Positions 25,216-34,857 of a stretch of 64,000 bases of DNA are shown here, piece by piece (the first letter of the stretch is position 1; every line of letters begins with the position of its first letter). This DNA is from Microtetraspora sp. NBRC 16547 (GTDB lineage Bacteria > Actinomycetota > Actinomycetes > Streptosporangiales > Streptosporangiaceae): the NCBI RefSeq assembly GCF_030268965.1, contig NZ_BSSE01000006.1:62001-126000 (forward strand). Direction: 5' to 3'. The translations under genes were made by a program, and so were the position numbers. Below the pieces are notes generated by a model, which saw only the letters and a program-made list of their open reading frames with translations, was not told the DNA's origin and ran no database searches.

Positions 25216-26694
25216 CTACAGGCTGTGCCTCTGCAGGGCTTCGATCAAAGCCTCTTTGAAGCGCTCCGTCGACCTCTCGTATCCGAAGAGCAGGGAGACC
25301 CGCTTTGCGAGCAGGCCATGATCCTTTATCAGGCCCTCGGCCTGCACCACGCTCGCCGCCGTAGCCAGCTCAAAGTCCGGAATCTCATCGAGATCACGTG
25401 GGCCGCGGGTCCGGAGAACACAAGCCGGTTGGCTGGGTAACCGAAGTGTGGCCCCCCGATAGCCAGCTCGTCCGACCTGATTCTCCGCTGCGATCAGCTT
25501 GGTGCGGACGGCGAACTTCGTTGCCTCCACCAAGTCACCGGCTGCGGCGTCGCGCAAGCGAGTCCCTGCCAGCTGGGTGATGATGCGGTAGACGCGTTCG
25601 GCCAAGACGGGCCCCTCCGCGGACACAACCGCTACAACGGCTTCGGCGCGTTCTCGAAGGCCCAGCATGCGAGGATCACCGAAGCCTGGCCCCTCGTACG
25701 CTCTGTATGGTGCAGGGCCGTCGACAGATCGACCGGCTTGTTCGGTCTCTCCGGCCGCTTCTGCTGTGGGCTGTCTGATAAGAGCGGAGTCATGTGAAGG
25801 GTAGGAGGGCAGTTCGGGGGAGGGTTCGCTCGGAGGGGCTGGCGTCGTCCTCATTGAGCCAGCGTCCGTGATTCCACTAAAAGATCCGGCGAAGACCTCT
25901 TCTATCTTGGCCTGCCGCTCATCCTCGGTCAGCGGCATCGTGCTGAGCAGCGCGGTGACGGTCTCCCTGACGGCGGTGCGGAGCTCGGCCTCCAGCGGTT
26001 GATCAGGGAGAGACTCGAAGAGCACGAAGGGGGCCAGGCGTAGCAGCCGCTTCAGGAAGTCCTGCAAGGCTTCGCGCTCGTGAAATCCGCGAAGGTCGAG
26101 TCCGTCCCAGACACGCAGGATGGCCTTGACCAGATGAGGGCTGTTGCCAAGTGCTCTTCGACGTGCATAGATCTGGTCGAAAGCGGCTTCGCCGAGGATC
26201 TTCAAGGCCGCGTAGGGATCGGAGTCATCGGGGGAATGCACAAGCTGAGCGCGCCACCACATGCGTCCGAAGGTGTGTCGCGTGAGGTCGGTGCCCAGGA
26301 CCCGGTCGCCCGGAGGCACCGGATACCGCCAGTAGGCGACGTCGGGGAGCAGCACCAGGGCGAGGAACGCCCACACGTCTCCGGATGCGGCTTCTGCGGG
26401 TACGAGCCTCATCTCGGAGTGCAGAGCGGCGGCGAGACGCAGATCGAACGCCGCGCGGAGCTCACGGTTGGACTCGTTGGGGAAGCCGGACTCCTTGGCG
26501 AGATCCACTACCAGATCACGCAGCTCGCGGAGCCTGGTTTCGGAGACCCGGTCCCCTCCCGTTGCGACGTACACAGCTGAGTCATGGGCGGTGGCGGCGT
26601 GTCCCATCAGATCGGTGATCTGCAGGTTCCGGTATTCCTCATGCAGAGGCTTGGCCTGGTCGGCTAGGAGCCGGGGGTAGAGAAGCCCCATCAC
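25216..26694 (-). CDS. DUF6339-like protein, last gene of the Z1/MORC operon
   Basis: A 492-residue soluble protein. Residues 1-240 (MGLLYPRLLADQAKPLHEEY, then ELRDLVVDLAKESGFP, then FGRMWWRAQLVHSPDDSDPY) fit the DUF6339 family, which is found with Z1/PD-(D/E)XK/MORC operons. A proline- and serine-rich linker (about 270-330) leads to a C-terminal domain of about 150 residues (LAERVYRIITQLAGTRLRD and following) that looks like a winged helix related to DUF3320-type tails. No catalytic motif. It overlaps the upstream gene by 4 bases. Function unknown. DNA or protein contact is likely given the wHTH-like end. Confidence 0.65.
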   Translation of the reverse strand: MMGLLYPRLLADQAKPLHEEYRNLQITDLMGHAATAHDSAVYVATGGDRVSETRLRELRDLVVDLAKESGFPNESNRELRAAFDLRLAAALHSEMRLVPAEAASGDVWAFLALVLLPDVAYWRYPVPPGDRVLGTDLTRHTFGRMWWRAQLVHSPDDSDPYAALKILGEAAFDQIYARRRALGNSPHLVKAILRVWDGLDLRGFHEREALQDFLKRLLRLAPFVLFESLPDQPLEAELRTAVRETVTALLSTMPLTEDERQAKIEEVFAGSFSGITDAGSMRTTPAPPSEPSPELPSYPSHDSALIRQPTAEAAGETEQAGRSVDGPAPYRAYEGPGFGDPRMLGLRERAEAVVAVVSAEGPVLAERVYRIITQLAGTRLRDAAAGDLVEATKFAVRTKLIAAENQVGRAGYRGATLRLPSQPACVLRTRGPRDLDEIPDFELATAASVVQAEGLIKDHGLLAKRVSLLFGYERSTERFKEALIEALQRHSL

Positions 26695-27587
26695 ACCTCT
26701 CCGAAGATCTTGACTGCCGCCTGGAGCTCCGAAGCGAAGAGGCTGGGCGAGTGGTTGAACCTGAGCCGGACGTCATTGATCGATGAGCCCGGGAACAGCT
26801 GATGGAACAGTGACAGCAACGTGGAGCCCAAGGTGTCGTCGGGGAAGGCCGCTCCGTCTTCGAAGTCGTCATGGCGCAGCGCGTGCTCGATCATGACGCG
26901 TGCAGCGTCAGCGTAAACGGCAGACAGGACGACCCTGTCGACAGGACGAGGTCTTGCCGCGTTCTGGAACGCGGTCGCCGTGACGGCGTTCTGCTCATTG
27001 ACCAGCAGGAGCAACGAGCCCATGGTGGCTCCGTGCAGGTTGCTGCCGATCTGGAGGTGCCAGGCCGCATTCTCGGGGAATGAGGTCTTGGCGAAGTCGA
27101 TCACTGCCATCGGGAACTGCGGGGCGTCGCCCTGCAGCCTCAAGGGTTGGCGGTCACTCCAGAGCACTGAGCCAGCACGGCGCGGTGTCGACGGCTTGCC
27201 GTTCGGGAGAGCTTCCGAAAGCACCAGCGCAGTGTCCAGGACGAGCACGCCGCCGAGGTCGGACCCGCGGAGCTGAACCCTGATCTCGAGGTCGTTGAGG
27301 CCGGTCCCCGTCATCCGGATGCGATCCGCGGGGCCCCTCAAGTTAGACCCGGTGGCGGTCCAGACCGCGGCCAGGGTGAGAGCGGTCTCCGGCGGGAGCC
27401 CGGCTTCGGATCTGGCGCGATCCAGATCAACGCGTACCTTGCGACGGAGTTCGAGATCCATCTGGTAGTCCCAGTCGGGCAGCGACTCGGGCAGCGCCAG
27501 ATCACCGTCCTCGGTCACCAGGAACCACGAATCGGCCTCCACGACATCCTCGGACGGACGGCGATACGGCAGCGCGCGGCGGCTCAT
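26691..27587 (-). CDS. uncharacterised protein of the Z1/MORC operon
   Basis: I do not recognise a named domain in this 298-residue protein. It begins MSRRALPYRRPSEDVVEADS, is mixed alpha/beta and ends with a helical segment. It contains LEIRVQLRGSDLGGVLVLDT and MIEHALRHDDF. It has no membrane helices or catalytic signature. Four-base overlaps with both neighbours place it firmly in the operon. It may be a structural subunit. Confidence 0.6.
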   Translation of the reverse strand: MSRRALPYRRPSEDVVEADSWFLVTEDGDLALPESLPDWDYQMDLELRRKVRVDLDRARSEAGLPPETALTLAAVWTATGSNLRGPADRIRMTGTGLNDLEIRVQLRGSDLGGVLVLDTALVLSEALPNGKPSTPRRAGSVLWSDRQPLRLQGDAPQFPMAVIDFAKTSFPENAAWHLQIGSNLHGATMGSLLLLVNEQNAVTATAFQNAARPRPVDRVVLSAVYADAARVMIEHALRHDDFEDGAAFPDDTLGSTLLSLFHQLFPGSSINDVRLRFNHSPSLFASELQAAVKIFGEV

Positions 27588-29461
27588 GACCGCTGCACCG
27601 CCTCGGTGAAGATGTCGATCTCGGTCATTGTGTCGCGCGCAGGACGGACGATCGCACGCCAGGTTGAACCGTCACCGCCTTCGATGACATGAGACGGAGT
27701 GGTGTGCAGGGAGCCGCCCGGGTCCTCCCAGCCGAGCAGACTGGGCATCGCGGCTCCCAACGGCGGATCGGTCTCACGTCCCCCGGGGCCTGCCAGCGCC
27801 ACGGCCAGATCGATGCGCACCTGCTGAGGACCGGGCACGGGCAGACGGAACGCCTGGATCAGCACCGGGATGCCCAAGCGATCTCCGTAATAGGGAGTGT
27901 CGACGTACTCCACGCGAGGGCGGTGCCGAATCGTCCTGTCGGGTGTCGTCCCTTTGCTCGATCCGGATGGTGCTGGCGAGGGGTTGCGGGACGTCGGCTC
28001 GGTGCTGCCGGGCTTGCCGTAGTTGGTGGCCCCACCCGTTCCCCACACGCCGCCGACGAGGGAAGCGAACTTCGCACTGGCCGCTCCCAGCGCAACCTTG
28101 GCGGAGTCCCCCCTCGTCACGCCGCCGAGGTCGAACAGCGCGTTCAACGCCTCGTCGATGCGCCGGAAGGTGGTGTTGACGTAAGTCCTCTCCGGAGATT
28201 CGAGAGACTGTGGATTCCATGCGTCGTGCGTCGGGGGCTCCGCCTTGGCATAGGTCTCATCCAGAGCGGGATCGGCCCGAAACACCCCGGCGTAGTGCTG
28301 ATACTCACTCGGGGGCTTCGGCCCAGGGCGGTACGTGACCACGAGCTCCGCCGGGCGCATGAGGCAGACATGGTGAACCGCGTTCTCGATGTCCACCATC
28401 CGTGACGCGGCGGTGGCCTCCAGGGCCGGTGCGGGGCGTTTGACCAATCCGAGTCTGCCGAGGAACTTCTTGGGATTCAGACAGTACAGGTCCTTCCCTT
28501 CATGACCTTCCATGGCTTCATAAGCTGCGATGAACAGGTTGAGTGGTCGGGTCGCACGCGGGTCGGGCACCGGGTAGTCGACACCGTTGCAGGTCATCGA
28601 GAAGCGCATCGCAGGCCGCCCGTCGGAGGACTCGAGCATCTTCGGCCACAGGTGCCATGCGATCGTCTCCGCCAGGTAACCGGCTGCCTCGGCGGGGGAA
28701 TCCCGGCCCTCCAGGAGCGGATCGATGATGATGATCGTGGTGCCCGTCTCATCGTCACCAAAGGGACGCAGCCCGAGGCGATGCGCCACGGCGTCCGCTT
28801 CGGCGCCGACCCACGGTTCAACGACCTCTCCGGTGGTGTCACCCCACCAGTGCCGGCCGGTGTACCGCCTCTCTCCGTCCGATTTGTTGGCCACGTAGCT
28901 CTTCCAGAGCGCGCAGCCCATCAACCGGGTCTCGTACCCGCCGTCCACTTTGCATCGCGTGTGGAGCAGGATCGTTCCAACCTTGGAGACCAGGTAGAAG
29001 ATGCCCTTGCCGAACCCGTAGGTGCCGCCGCCGAGCTCTGTGTCACGGGGTTCTCCGATGTTGCGCACGAAGGACACGAAATCGTGGCCCTTGGCTACGG
29101 CCTCATCCGCCCGGGTCGGGCCGCCGAGCCCGCTGGTGCCGCGATCGGAGACCGCCATTACCTGAATCGTCGGCTGGCTCAGCGCTTGCCGGAGCGGCAG
29201 ATGGCTATTAAGGGGCGCGTCCTGCGACAGCAGGTCGCGCCAAGCCGCCGCACGCGCGGGACTCACGGTCCACATGTCGATGGCGTACTCGACCGGCTCG
29301 GTGCGGTCGGGCAGGCGGGCGTCCCAGCTGTTCTGGGCCGATTCCCGTACGAGAATCGTCAGCAGATCCAGCTCGGGACGGCCGAGTTGCTTGCGGATCC
29401 CCTCGGCCGCGCTCGCGCCCTCGGGCGGGAATGGTTGGGAGTACCACGACACCTTCGTCAT
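27584..29461 (-). CDS. MORC/MutL-like GHKL ATPase
   Basis: A 625-residue GHKL-fold ATPase. Motifs in order: N-box with catalytic Glu and Asn in VRESAQNSWDAR, G1 in VMAVSDRGTSGLGG, and the lid GGGTYGFGKGIFYLVS. This lid resembles the MORC/MutL subgroup more than histidine kinases, and there is no H-box. The C-terminal half has no named domain. In bacteria such ATPases occur in operons with Z1 helicases and PD-(D/E)XK nucleases and are thought to drive conformational change on DNA during restriction. Both neighbours in this operon match that known association and overlap by 4 bases. Confidence 0.85.
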   Translation of the reverse strand: MTKVSWYSQPFPPEGASAAEGIRKQLGRPELDLLTILVRESAQNSWDARLPDRTEPVEYAIDMWTVSPARAAAWRDLLSQDAPLNSHLPLRQALSQPTIQVMAVSDRGTSGLGGPTRADEAVAKGHDFVSFVRNIGEPRDTELGGGTYGFGKGIFYLVSKVGTILLHTRCKVDGGYETRLMGCALWKSYVANKSDGERRYTGRHWWGDTTGEVVEPWVGAEADAVAHRLGLRPFGDDETGTTIIIIDPLLEGRDSPAEAAGYLAETIAWHLWPKMLESSDGRPAMRFSMTCNGVDYPVPDPRATRPLNLFIAAYEAMEGHEGKDLYCLNPKKFLGRLGLVKRPAPALEATAASRMVDIENAVHHVCLMRPAELVVTYRPGPKPPSEYQHYAGVFRADPALDETYAKAEPPTHDAWNPQSLESPERTYVNTTFRRIDEALNALFDLGGVTRGDSAKVALGAASAKFASLVGGVWGTGGATNYGKPGSTEPTSRNPSPAPSGSSKGTTPDRTIRHRPRVEYVDTPYYGDRLGIPVLIQAFRLPVPGPQQVRIDLAVALAGPGGRETDPPLGAAMPSLLGWEDPGGSLHTTPSHVIEGGDGSTWRAIVRPARDTMTEIDIFTEAVQRS

Positions 29462-30474
29462 GAGGATCCCTGGAGCATGCTGCTGAGGTGTTCGTTCACT
29501 CGCTCTGATTCCAAGGGGATTGGCGGCTCGCTGGACACGTCGATCGTGTAGGTGACGTCTGTCACATTGATCGGGATGCCTGCCGCTGCGAGATCGTTAC
29601 CTGTCAGCTTGGGGAACCCCTCGTTCACCTCGTACCAGCGCTCCTCAGTGATTGAGAAGCGGACGTCCTGATAGAAGGCAATGTCAAAGGAGTGATAGCC
29701 CGCCGTGGCGAGCAGGCCGAGCAAGGCCCTCTCGTCATCGCAAAGCTCGAGTGCTTGCTCGATCAGGCTGGGAAGTCTCTCGCCATGTTCCGAGCTCCGT
29801 TCCAGTCGGTACCAGGCCACCTGTAGGGAGCCTCCGGTCGGCGCCTCCAACTGGTCAAGGCCATGGATGCGTACGCGACGCCCCTCGCTGGCAGTCGAGG
29901 CCTTGACTTCGACGGCGGCACCGCCAGCAAAGAAGTCGTGGCGATGGCCGTGGGGTCCTCGCCATAGTTGGTGAGCGCTGCCATCCTGCTCCAGTAGCCG
30001 GATGAGCACCTTCAACTCGCCGAATAGCCCGGCGAGCTGTTCGGCACCGAGTGTTGCCCCCCTTGTCTGGAACAGTGCCTTCCAGCGGTCCAGCACACGG
30101 TAGAGGGCCTTGAGCGGCTTATCAGGCATGGTGGCGGCCGCCTTCAGGGCGTCCGCACATAGCATGGTAAAAAGATCGTTTAGATCTGGTCGCAGACAAC
30201 AGAGATCTGCGTACGTCTGATAACTGTCGTCTCCTTCGAGGGGGCGTTTCCGCAGTACAAGGACCGGTCCATCCAGGCCCCGTCGGACAGGCTGATGTGA
30301 ACTGATCGGCACCAGCACGTGGCGGTGACCCTCATGGTCCACAGCGGCAGCTAGTCGTCCATGGGTGGTGTCGAGGGGAAGCTCAGAGAGCCGCACTCTG
30401 CGCTTCCCGGACACCTCTTCGGACTCCAGCTCTTTCCAGTGCTGATCGATGAGATCACGAAGGCTCTCGTTCAC
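29458..30474 (-). CDS. PD-(D/E)XK motif protein (DUF4420-like putative nuclease)
   Basis: A 338-residue protein. It starts MNESLRDLIDQHWKELESEE. The central DFFAGGAAVEVKAST is the D...EVK signature of the PD-(D/E)XK nuclease fold, preceded by LLEQDGSAHQLWRGPHGHRH. Size and order match the DUF4420 family, which is the usual neighbour of Z1 helicases and MORC-like ATPases. The predicted role is the DNA-cleaving subunit of the restriction complex. It overlaps the Z1 and ATPase genes by 4 bases each. The active-site reading is direct; the cleavage role is inferred. Confidence 0.82.
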   Translation of the reverse strand: MNESLRDLIDQHWKELESEEVSGKRRVRLSELPLDTTHGRLAAAVDHEGHRHVLVPISSHQPVRRGLDGPVLVLRKRPLEGDDSYQTYADLCCLRPDLNDLFTMLCADALKAAATMPDKPLKALYRVLDRWKALFQTRGATLGAEQLAGLFGELKVLIRLLEQDGSAHQLWRGPHGHRHDFFAGGAAVEVKASTASEGRRVRIHGLDQLEAPTGGSLQVAWYRLERSSEHGERLPSLIEQALELCDDERALLGLLATAGYHSFDIAFYQDVRFSITEERWYEVNEGFPKLTGNDLAAAGIPINVTDVTYTIDVSSEPPIPLESERVNEHLSSMLQGSS

Positions 30475-33059
30475 CCGGCCTCCTCAGCCTCGATCGGGCT
30501 GAGGTCCTCTTCTTCGATCTCGACCCCCGAAAGGTCGGCGGAGATCCATTCGATGGAGCTGTCCTCGTCGCGGGGCTGCGGGAATACCAGGCCTACGCCG
30601 ATCACATGTTCGTCGGCGTTCAGCGGTGCACGGCGCTGCTTCTCTCGCGGAGGTGGGGCGGATACCTTGTCGATCGGGTAGAGCACCAGCAGGCCCGTCT
30701 CGGGCATTTGCTTCTGCCGCTCAGACTTGATCTCCTGCTCGGTGAGTTTGCCCGTCTCACCGTTGAGGTCGACTGCCGCATCCCTGCGGCTCATCAGCGT
30801 CTTGATGTCGGCGAAGCCCGACTCTGGCTCACCCGGCGACCTCGGGTCCAGTCGCGCGCGGGTGATTCGCTGGACCGTTACCCCGGAGGCGAACTCGAAG
30901 GCCGCGTCATCGTCCTCCATAGGGTTCCCCACGATTGCGACGTTCCATCGCCGGAGGGAACCCGCACTGCGGACGCGCTTCTTGATGTAGCCGATGAGCA
31001 GGTTGGCGTCGCATTCCATGGACTTCTCGTGGAAGCGATACCGCGTAAGGAAGTCGACTACGAGGTCGTAGGGGACGTCACGGAAGATGAATCGGCCAGA
31101 CTCCGGATGGGCGTCGGATCGGGTCGCGTGCTGCACGGCCCTGGTGACGAGCTGTTTCGCGGCGTCCTGGTTGTCGAGAAGTAGTTGGCCATCGAGATGG
31201 AAGTACCGCGTCTGCACGCGCTGGCCACCGTAGGCGGAGGCGGCCTTGACCGCGTCCTTCATCTTGGCGGCCTGGGTGACCCGGAGCGCGGGATGGGTAC
31301 GCAGACGCACCGCGAAGGTCAGCGGGTTCTTGGTCTCCGTCATATAGATGTCGATGTCTCGGCGCATCTCGGTCTCAACCGTCGCCAGGTGCCGGAACCA
31401 TTCACTGAGCTCGGCCGTCATCCAGATCCGGGGCAGGTCGGCATAGCCGCTTCGGTAGCCGAACCAGCGGCCCATCTGCAGGAGGGTGTCGTATGCGGAC
31501 ACCGCACGCACAAAGTAACTGACCGACAGGCCTTCCAACGTGAGACCACGCGACAGGGTGTTGCCACCCACCGCGATGGCCACCACGGGACCGTTCTCGT
31601 AATCGAGGCGGTCCTCGCTGCTGGAGTTGTCCATGACGATCCGACAATCGCGGAGGACACCGGGCATCTCGGAGAGCAGATCGTCGAACTCCACCCTGAC
31701 CTCGTCGAAGTCCTCGGCCGGCACCCGAGCGGTCTCGTCGTCCCACAGCTTCCGAAGCTCCTGAAGGACGGCCGGATTCTCGAGCATGTCGTTCATGCTG
31801 TCGCGGAGGTACTCCAAAGGCTTCTTGAAGCTGTTGTGCACTGCGGTGTTCACGCTGGTGTGGATGAGCATTGTGCTGTGCGGGTTGCCGGTGCCACGCA
31901 CCCGCCGAGCCGCGGTGACCAACCAGAAGTAGCGAATGGCGTCGCGCAAGGTTTCGGTGATCTCGGGCGTGAACCCCTCTACGTCGGCCCGCTTGAGGGG
32001 CCGGACGCGTTCCACGTCGTCGTCCGGGACCTCTCGGATCATGTCGTAGCCGTCGTCGACGTCCTCGGGGTCCTCGCCATCGAGTGCGTATCGGCCAAAA
32101 AGCACCTCTGTGCCGAAGTGCCCTTCCGGCTTGGGCAGGTTGACGATGAAGTCCTTTGGGTATAGGTCGTCGGCGCTGGGGTTGATCAGCAGGTTGGCGA
32201 ACGGTGAGGCGGTGTAGCCGACATACGCCGACTTGGGCAGGCAGCTAAGGATCTCCCGGATCCTCGGGTTGATCGTCTTGGTCGCGACTGTCGCCTGGTC
32301 GGCCTCGTCATCGATGATCAACGCGGGGCAGTCCTGCAGGTACTCCGACGCGGAATCGAGCCACTTGGCAAACTTGCGCAAGACTGTCGCGTTCTTTTTG
32401 ATGACGCAGAGCACGTGCGCCCTGTTGCTCTTTCCGAAGAATGACGCAGCGTTGGCGGTCGGGACGAAGTCGCGGTCAAGATCGGTCAATTGGTGCCAAC
32501 GAGTGGGGTTCGGCTCGACGAGCTGCTGGACGAGCCGGGCCTGAGTCTGTCTGCGTAGACCGTTGTGGATGCCAGCGAGGACGATGAACAGCTTGTATCC
32601 CCGGTCGGCGGCCTTGGCCATGACCGCGGTGAAGTTGGTCGTCTTGCCCGACTGCACATAACCGACGACGAGCCCCTGGGTCGAGAACTTCTTCTCCTTC
32701 GGATGGCTGAGCAGCGAGACGATGCGGGTGGAGGCCGTGTCCAGGCTTTCGACGGAAGATGGGGACCAGCCGTCCTTTTCGAGCTGCCGGACTATCGCCG
32801 GCCAGCACTTGTCCTTCGGTGACGGACCGGTGTACCAGGTGTCTCGGTTGCCCAAGACAACGGAGTGCGGCTCCTCCAGTTCCTTGATGCGGATTGTCTG
32901 CCGCTCGTGTCTATCCCTGATCTTCTGAATGATGGCTGGCCCGACCTGCATGAGTTCGAGCCTCTTGATCGCTTCCGCTGGGGTGAAGGCATCGAGGAGA
33001 GCCCTGAACGTGTCGTAATTGTCTTCGAACTCGTCGTTCACGCGATCTCCTGACAGCAC
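30471..33059 (-). CDS. Z1-domain superfamily 2-like helicase/ATPase
   Basis: An 862-residue P-loop ATPase, first gene of a five-gene operon. Walker A is GYVQSGKTTNF, preceded by the characteristic STQGLVV. The Walker B/DEAD-like motif is LIIDDEADQA, followed by GYTASPFANLLIN. The downstream region with VAIAVGGNTLSRGLTLEGL and QMGRWFGYRSGY is the Z1 signature. Z1 proteins are known as partners of MORC-like ATPases and PD-(D/E)XK proteins in bacterial restriction-type operons. It probably moves along or remodels DNA. Length is normal for the family. The promoter should lie in the gap right of 33059. Confidence 0.9.
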   Translation of the reverse strand: MLSGDRVNDEFEDNYDTFRALLDAFTPAEAIKRLELMQVGPAIIQKIRDRHERQTIRIKELEEPHSVVLGNRDTWYTGPSPKDKCWPAIVRQLEKDGWSPSSVESLDTASTRIVSLLSHPKEKKFSTQGLVVGYVQSGKTTNFTAVMAKAADRGYKLFIVLAGIHNGLRRQTQARLVQQLVEPNPTRWHQLTDLDRDFVPTANAASFFGKSNRAHVLCVIKKNATVLRKFAKWLDSASEYLQDCPALIIDDEADQATVATKTINPRIREILSCLPKSAYVGYTASPFANLLINPSADDLYPKDFIVNLPKPEGHFGTEVLFGRYALDGEDPEDVDDGYDMIREVPDDDVERVRPLKRADVEGFTPEITETLRDAIRYFWLVTAARRVRGTGNPHSTMLIHTSVNTAVHNSFKKPLEYLRDSMNDMLENPAVLQELRKLWDDETARVPAEDFDEVRVEFDDLLSEMPGVLRDCRIVMDNSSSEDRLDYENGPVVAIAVGGNTLSRGLTLEGLSVSYFVRAVSAYDTLLQMGRWFGYRSGYADLPRIWMTAELSEWFRHLATVETEMRRDIDIYMTETKNPLTFAVRLRTHPALRVTQAAKMKDAVKAASAYGGQRVQTRYFHLDGQLLLDNQDAAKQLVTRAVQHATRSDAHPESGRFIFRDVPYDLVVDFLTRYRFHEKSMECDANLLIGYIKKRVRSAGSLRRWNVAIVGNPMEDDDAAFEFASGVTVQRITRARLDPRSPGEPESGFADIKTLMSRRDAAVDLNGETGKLTEQEIKSERQKQMPETGLLVLYPIDKVSAPPPREKQRRAPLNADEHVIGVGLVFPQPRDEDSSIEWISADLSGVEIEEEDLSPIEAEEAG

Positions 33060-33400
33060 AGCTCGACGAACATGGGCACCTTGGGCGCTTAATGGAACCT
33101 CGACTCCGACAGGCGGCGCCTTTGGTTCACTTGATCGGCCGTAATCAAGATACGTTCAAGGGCCAGCAAACAGGAGGCCGCTGACGATGTTCCAGACGGC
33201 CAGGGTGTCGTCGTCGCATCTAGTCCTCGATCTGCTCTGGAACGCTGTGCAGTTCAGGGTGGATACGTGCCTCACAGCGAGGTGCTTCTCGCACTGGTGC
33301 GCGCCTAGACCACACTCGGAGAACGTGGCTGAGATATCTGATCGGACTCCTAGGCTCCACGTCTCTGCCCTGCTGTCCTACATCCGACGCCGATGATCGA
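33060..33400. other. promoter-side gap of the Z1 operon
   Basis: About 340 bases between the Z1 start and the DUF3883-like gene. A 69-codon frame here has no conserved features and I do not count it. No operator is evident. Confidence 0.45.
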
Positions 33401-34348
33401 TCACTCTTCGTACGTCGGCATTGGCGGGAGCTGGCAGAGGTAGCGGGTGGGGCTGAGGTCCTCTGCGGCGGGTTTCCAGGGCCACCAGGCACGGAGGCGC
33501 CCACCTCCCAACTGGGGGTCCTCGAATCCGTCGTCGAGACGGGCGATCTGGTCAACCACGACTAGGACGCTCAACTCGCCGTCTGCGTTGTTGACTTCGT
33601 TAAGGGTTAGCTCTACCGAGTCGGCGCAGAGGGTGGAGCCCTTGACCTCGATACGCAGTTCTTCGGTGTCTCTGGCCGCGTGAAGGTCGTATGACCGTGA
33701 CGCTCCGACATCTTCCACCGTGTAGCCAAGGTTTTCGAAGTAGGTCGTTGCTCGGGTGACGGCGTACTCTTCGATCGCGCGCCGGAGCCGGGCGTCCTGA
33801 AGGAAACGGCGATGCCGTGGCGAGTCTCGAACAGGCGCGTCGTCGTGATGGTCTCGTCGCCCATGTCGTTCTGGTGAGCCCCCTTCCAAAAGGAGCGGTG
33901 TGGCAAGCGTGGTCGCAAGGCGGTTCGCTTCCGCAGGGGTGAAACCCGGAACGTTGAGCCGAAGTCGAATTCGCTTGCTGTTATTGCCCTTCTTGATGGC
34001 TCCGGCGGCTTGGCCGACCGGGCCCTGAGCGGAGGTGAGTGTCTTTCGGAGGGCCTCGATGTCCTGGCCGACGAGACGGATCGCGCTGGGGATCAGCCTG
34101 CGCTCGGCTTCTGGCAACTGCTGTCGTTGCGTGTTCTGTGTGTCTACGAGTGCGTCCTGCAGGACTGCTCCGAGGGCTTGGAGTCGTGTCAACAGCAGCC
34201 TGAGGCTGGCGATGTAGTCGGGGTTCCTCTTGAGCCTCCCGGGCGCCGCCCCGCTGGAACTCTCCAAGATCAGTGATAGGTAAGGCTGATCTGTTTCGAC
34301 GGAGTACTGAGCCTGAAGGAGACGGCCGTCATCGTCAATCGGCATCAC
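33401..34348 (-). CDS. DUF3883-like PD-(D/E)XK protein with possible compensating frameshifts
   Basis: A 315-residue protein. The C-terminal part reads AIEEYAVTRATTYFENLGY, DVGASRSYDLHA and LRIEVKGST, which is the DUF3883 (PD-(D/E)XK-like) signature. The N-terminal part is helical with DALVDTQNTQRQQLPEAERR. Between about 33800 and 33900 the frame reads an odd His/Arg/Asp-rich stretch, whereas the neighbouring frame reads NDMGDETITTTRLFETRHG, which looks far more like protein. One base gained in the G-run near 33890 and one compensating change near 33805 would explain this. The gene is thus probably real, with a local scrambled patch or sequence errors. It sits beside the Z1 operon on the same strand. 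Confidence 0.7.
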   Translation of the reverse strand: MMPIDDDGRLLQAQYSVETDQPYLSLILESSSGAAPGRLKRNPDYIASLRLLLTRLQALGAVLQDALVDTQNTQRQQLPEAERRLIPSAIRLVGQDIEALRKTLTSAQGPVGQAAGAIKKGNNSKRIRLRLNVPGFTPAEANRLATTLATPLLLEGGSPERHGRRDHHDDAPVRDSPRHRRFLQDARLRRAIEEYAVTRATTYFENLGYTVEDVGASRSYDLHAARDTEELRIEVKGSTLCADSVELTLNEVNNADGELSVLVVVDQIARLDDGFEDPQLGGGRLRAWWPWKPAAEDLSPTRYLCQLPPMPTYEE

Positions 34349-34580
34349 ACGATCACTTTGGCAGGCGGAACGACGAAATGTCGTGACATATCAAATTGTG
34401 TACGGATTATCGCGATGTGTAGTCGAAGTTGCCGGGAAACGCGTGTGGCGTCTCTAAGTGAAGCGGAGGGAAGCGGCGTGGTGATTCGGCATGTGACCGT
34501 AGTTCGTCCTCGTTGACGCCGCAGGCCCGCAAGCGGGTGGGCACCAGGCTGCCGGATCGCGTTCATGGCGGTCATCGCGT

Positions 34581-34721
34581 TCAGATCGTGAGGAGTGTTT
34601 CGTGGCTGGGGAGATCGCGTCCGTCGCTGGCAGCGGTGGTTCGGAGGCGACGGGCCATGGTGTGGATGTCCCATCGCTGGGCCTTGCGTTCGGCCCGGAT
34701 CCGCTTGGACCATCGGGGGAA
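34581..34721 (-). pseudogene. N-terminal remnant of an XRE-type regulator
   Basis: The short frame WSKRIRAERKAQRWDIHTMA, then RRLRTTAASDGRDLPSHETL, is the helix-turn-helix start common to a large group of actinomycete XRE proteins. It stops after about 45 codons and no continuation is visible. In other actinomycetes such a regulator is commonly divergent from small genes like the next two entries. Confidence 0.55.
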
Positions 34722-34857
34722 TCGGTCGTATCGGCCTCCGCACTCGCTCGAACACGAACCGTGTCCGCCGGTGCTCCTCATTGTCATCCTCCCAACGCAG
34801 GGATGCAGCCCTTCTACTGGGACCGGTCCGATTATCGGCATCGATGGGACGCCTGAC

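Noticed and set aside
33187-33396. 69-residue plus-strand frame before the DUF3883-like gene
   Set aside because: No conserved features and no ribosome-binding site. Treated as chance.
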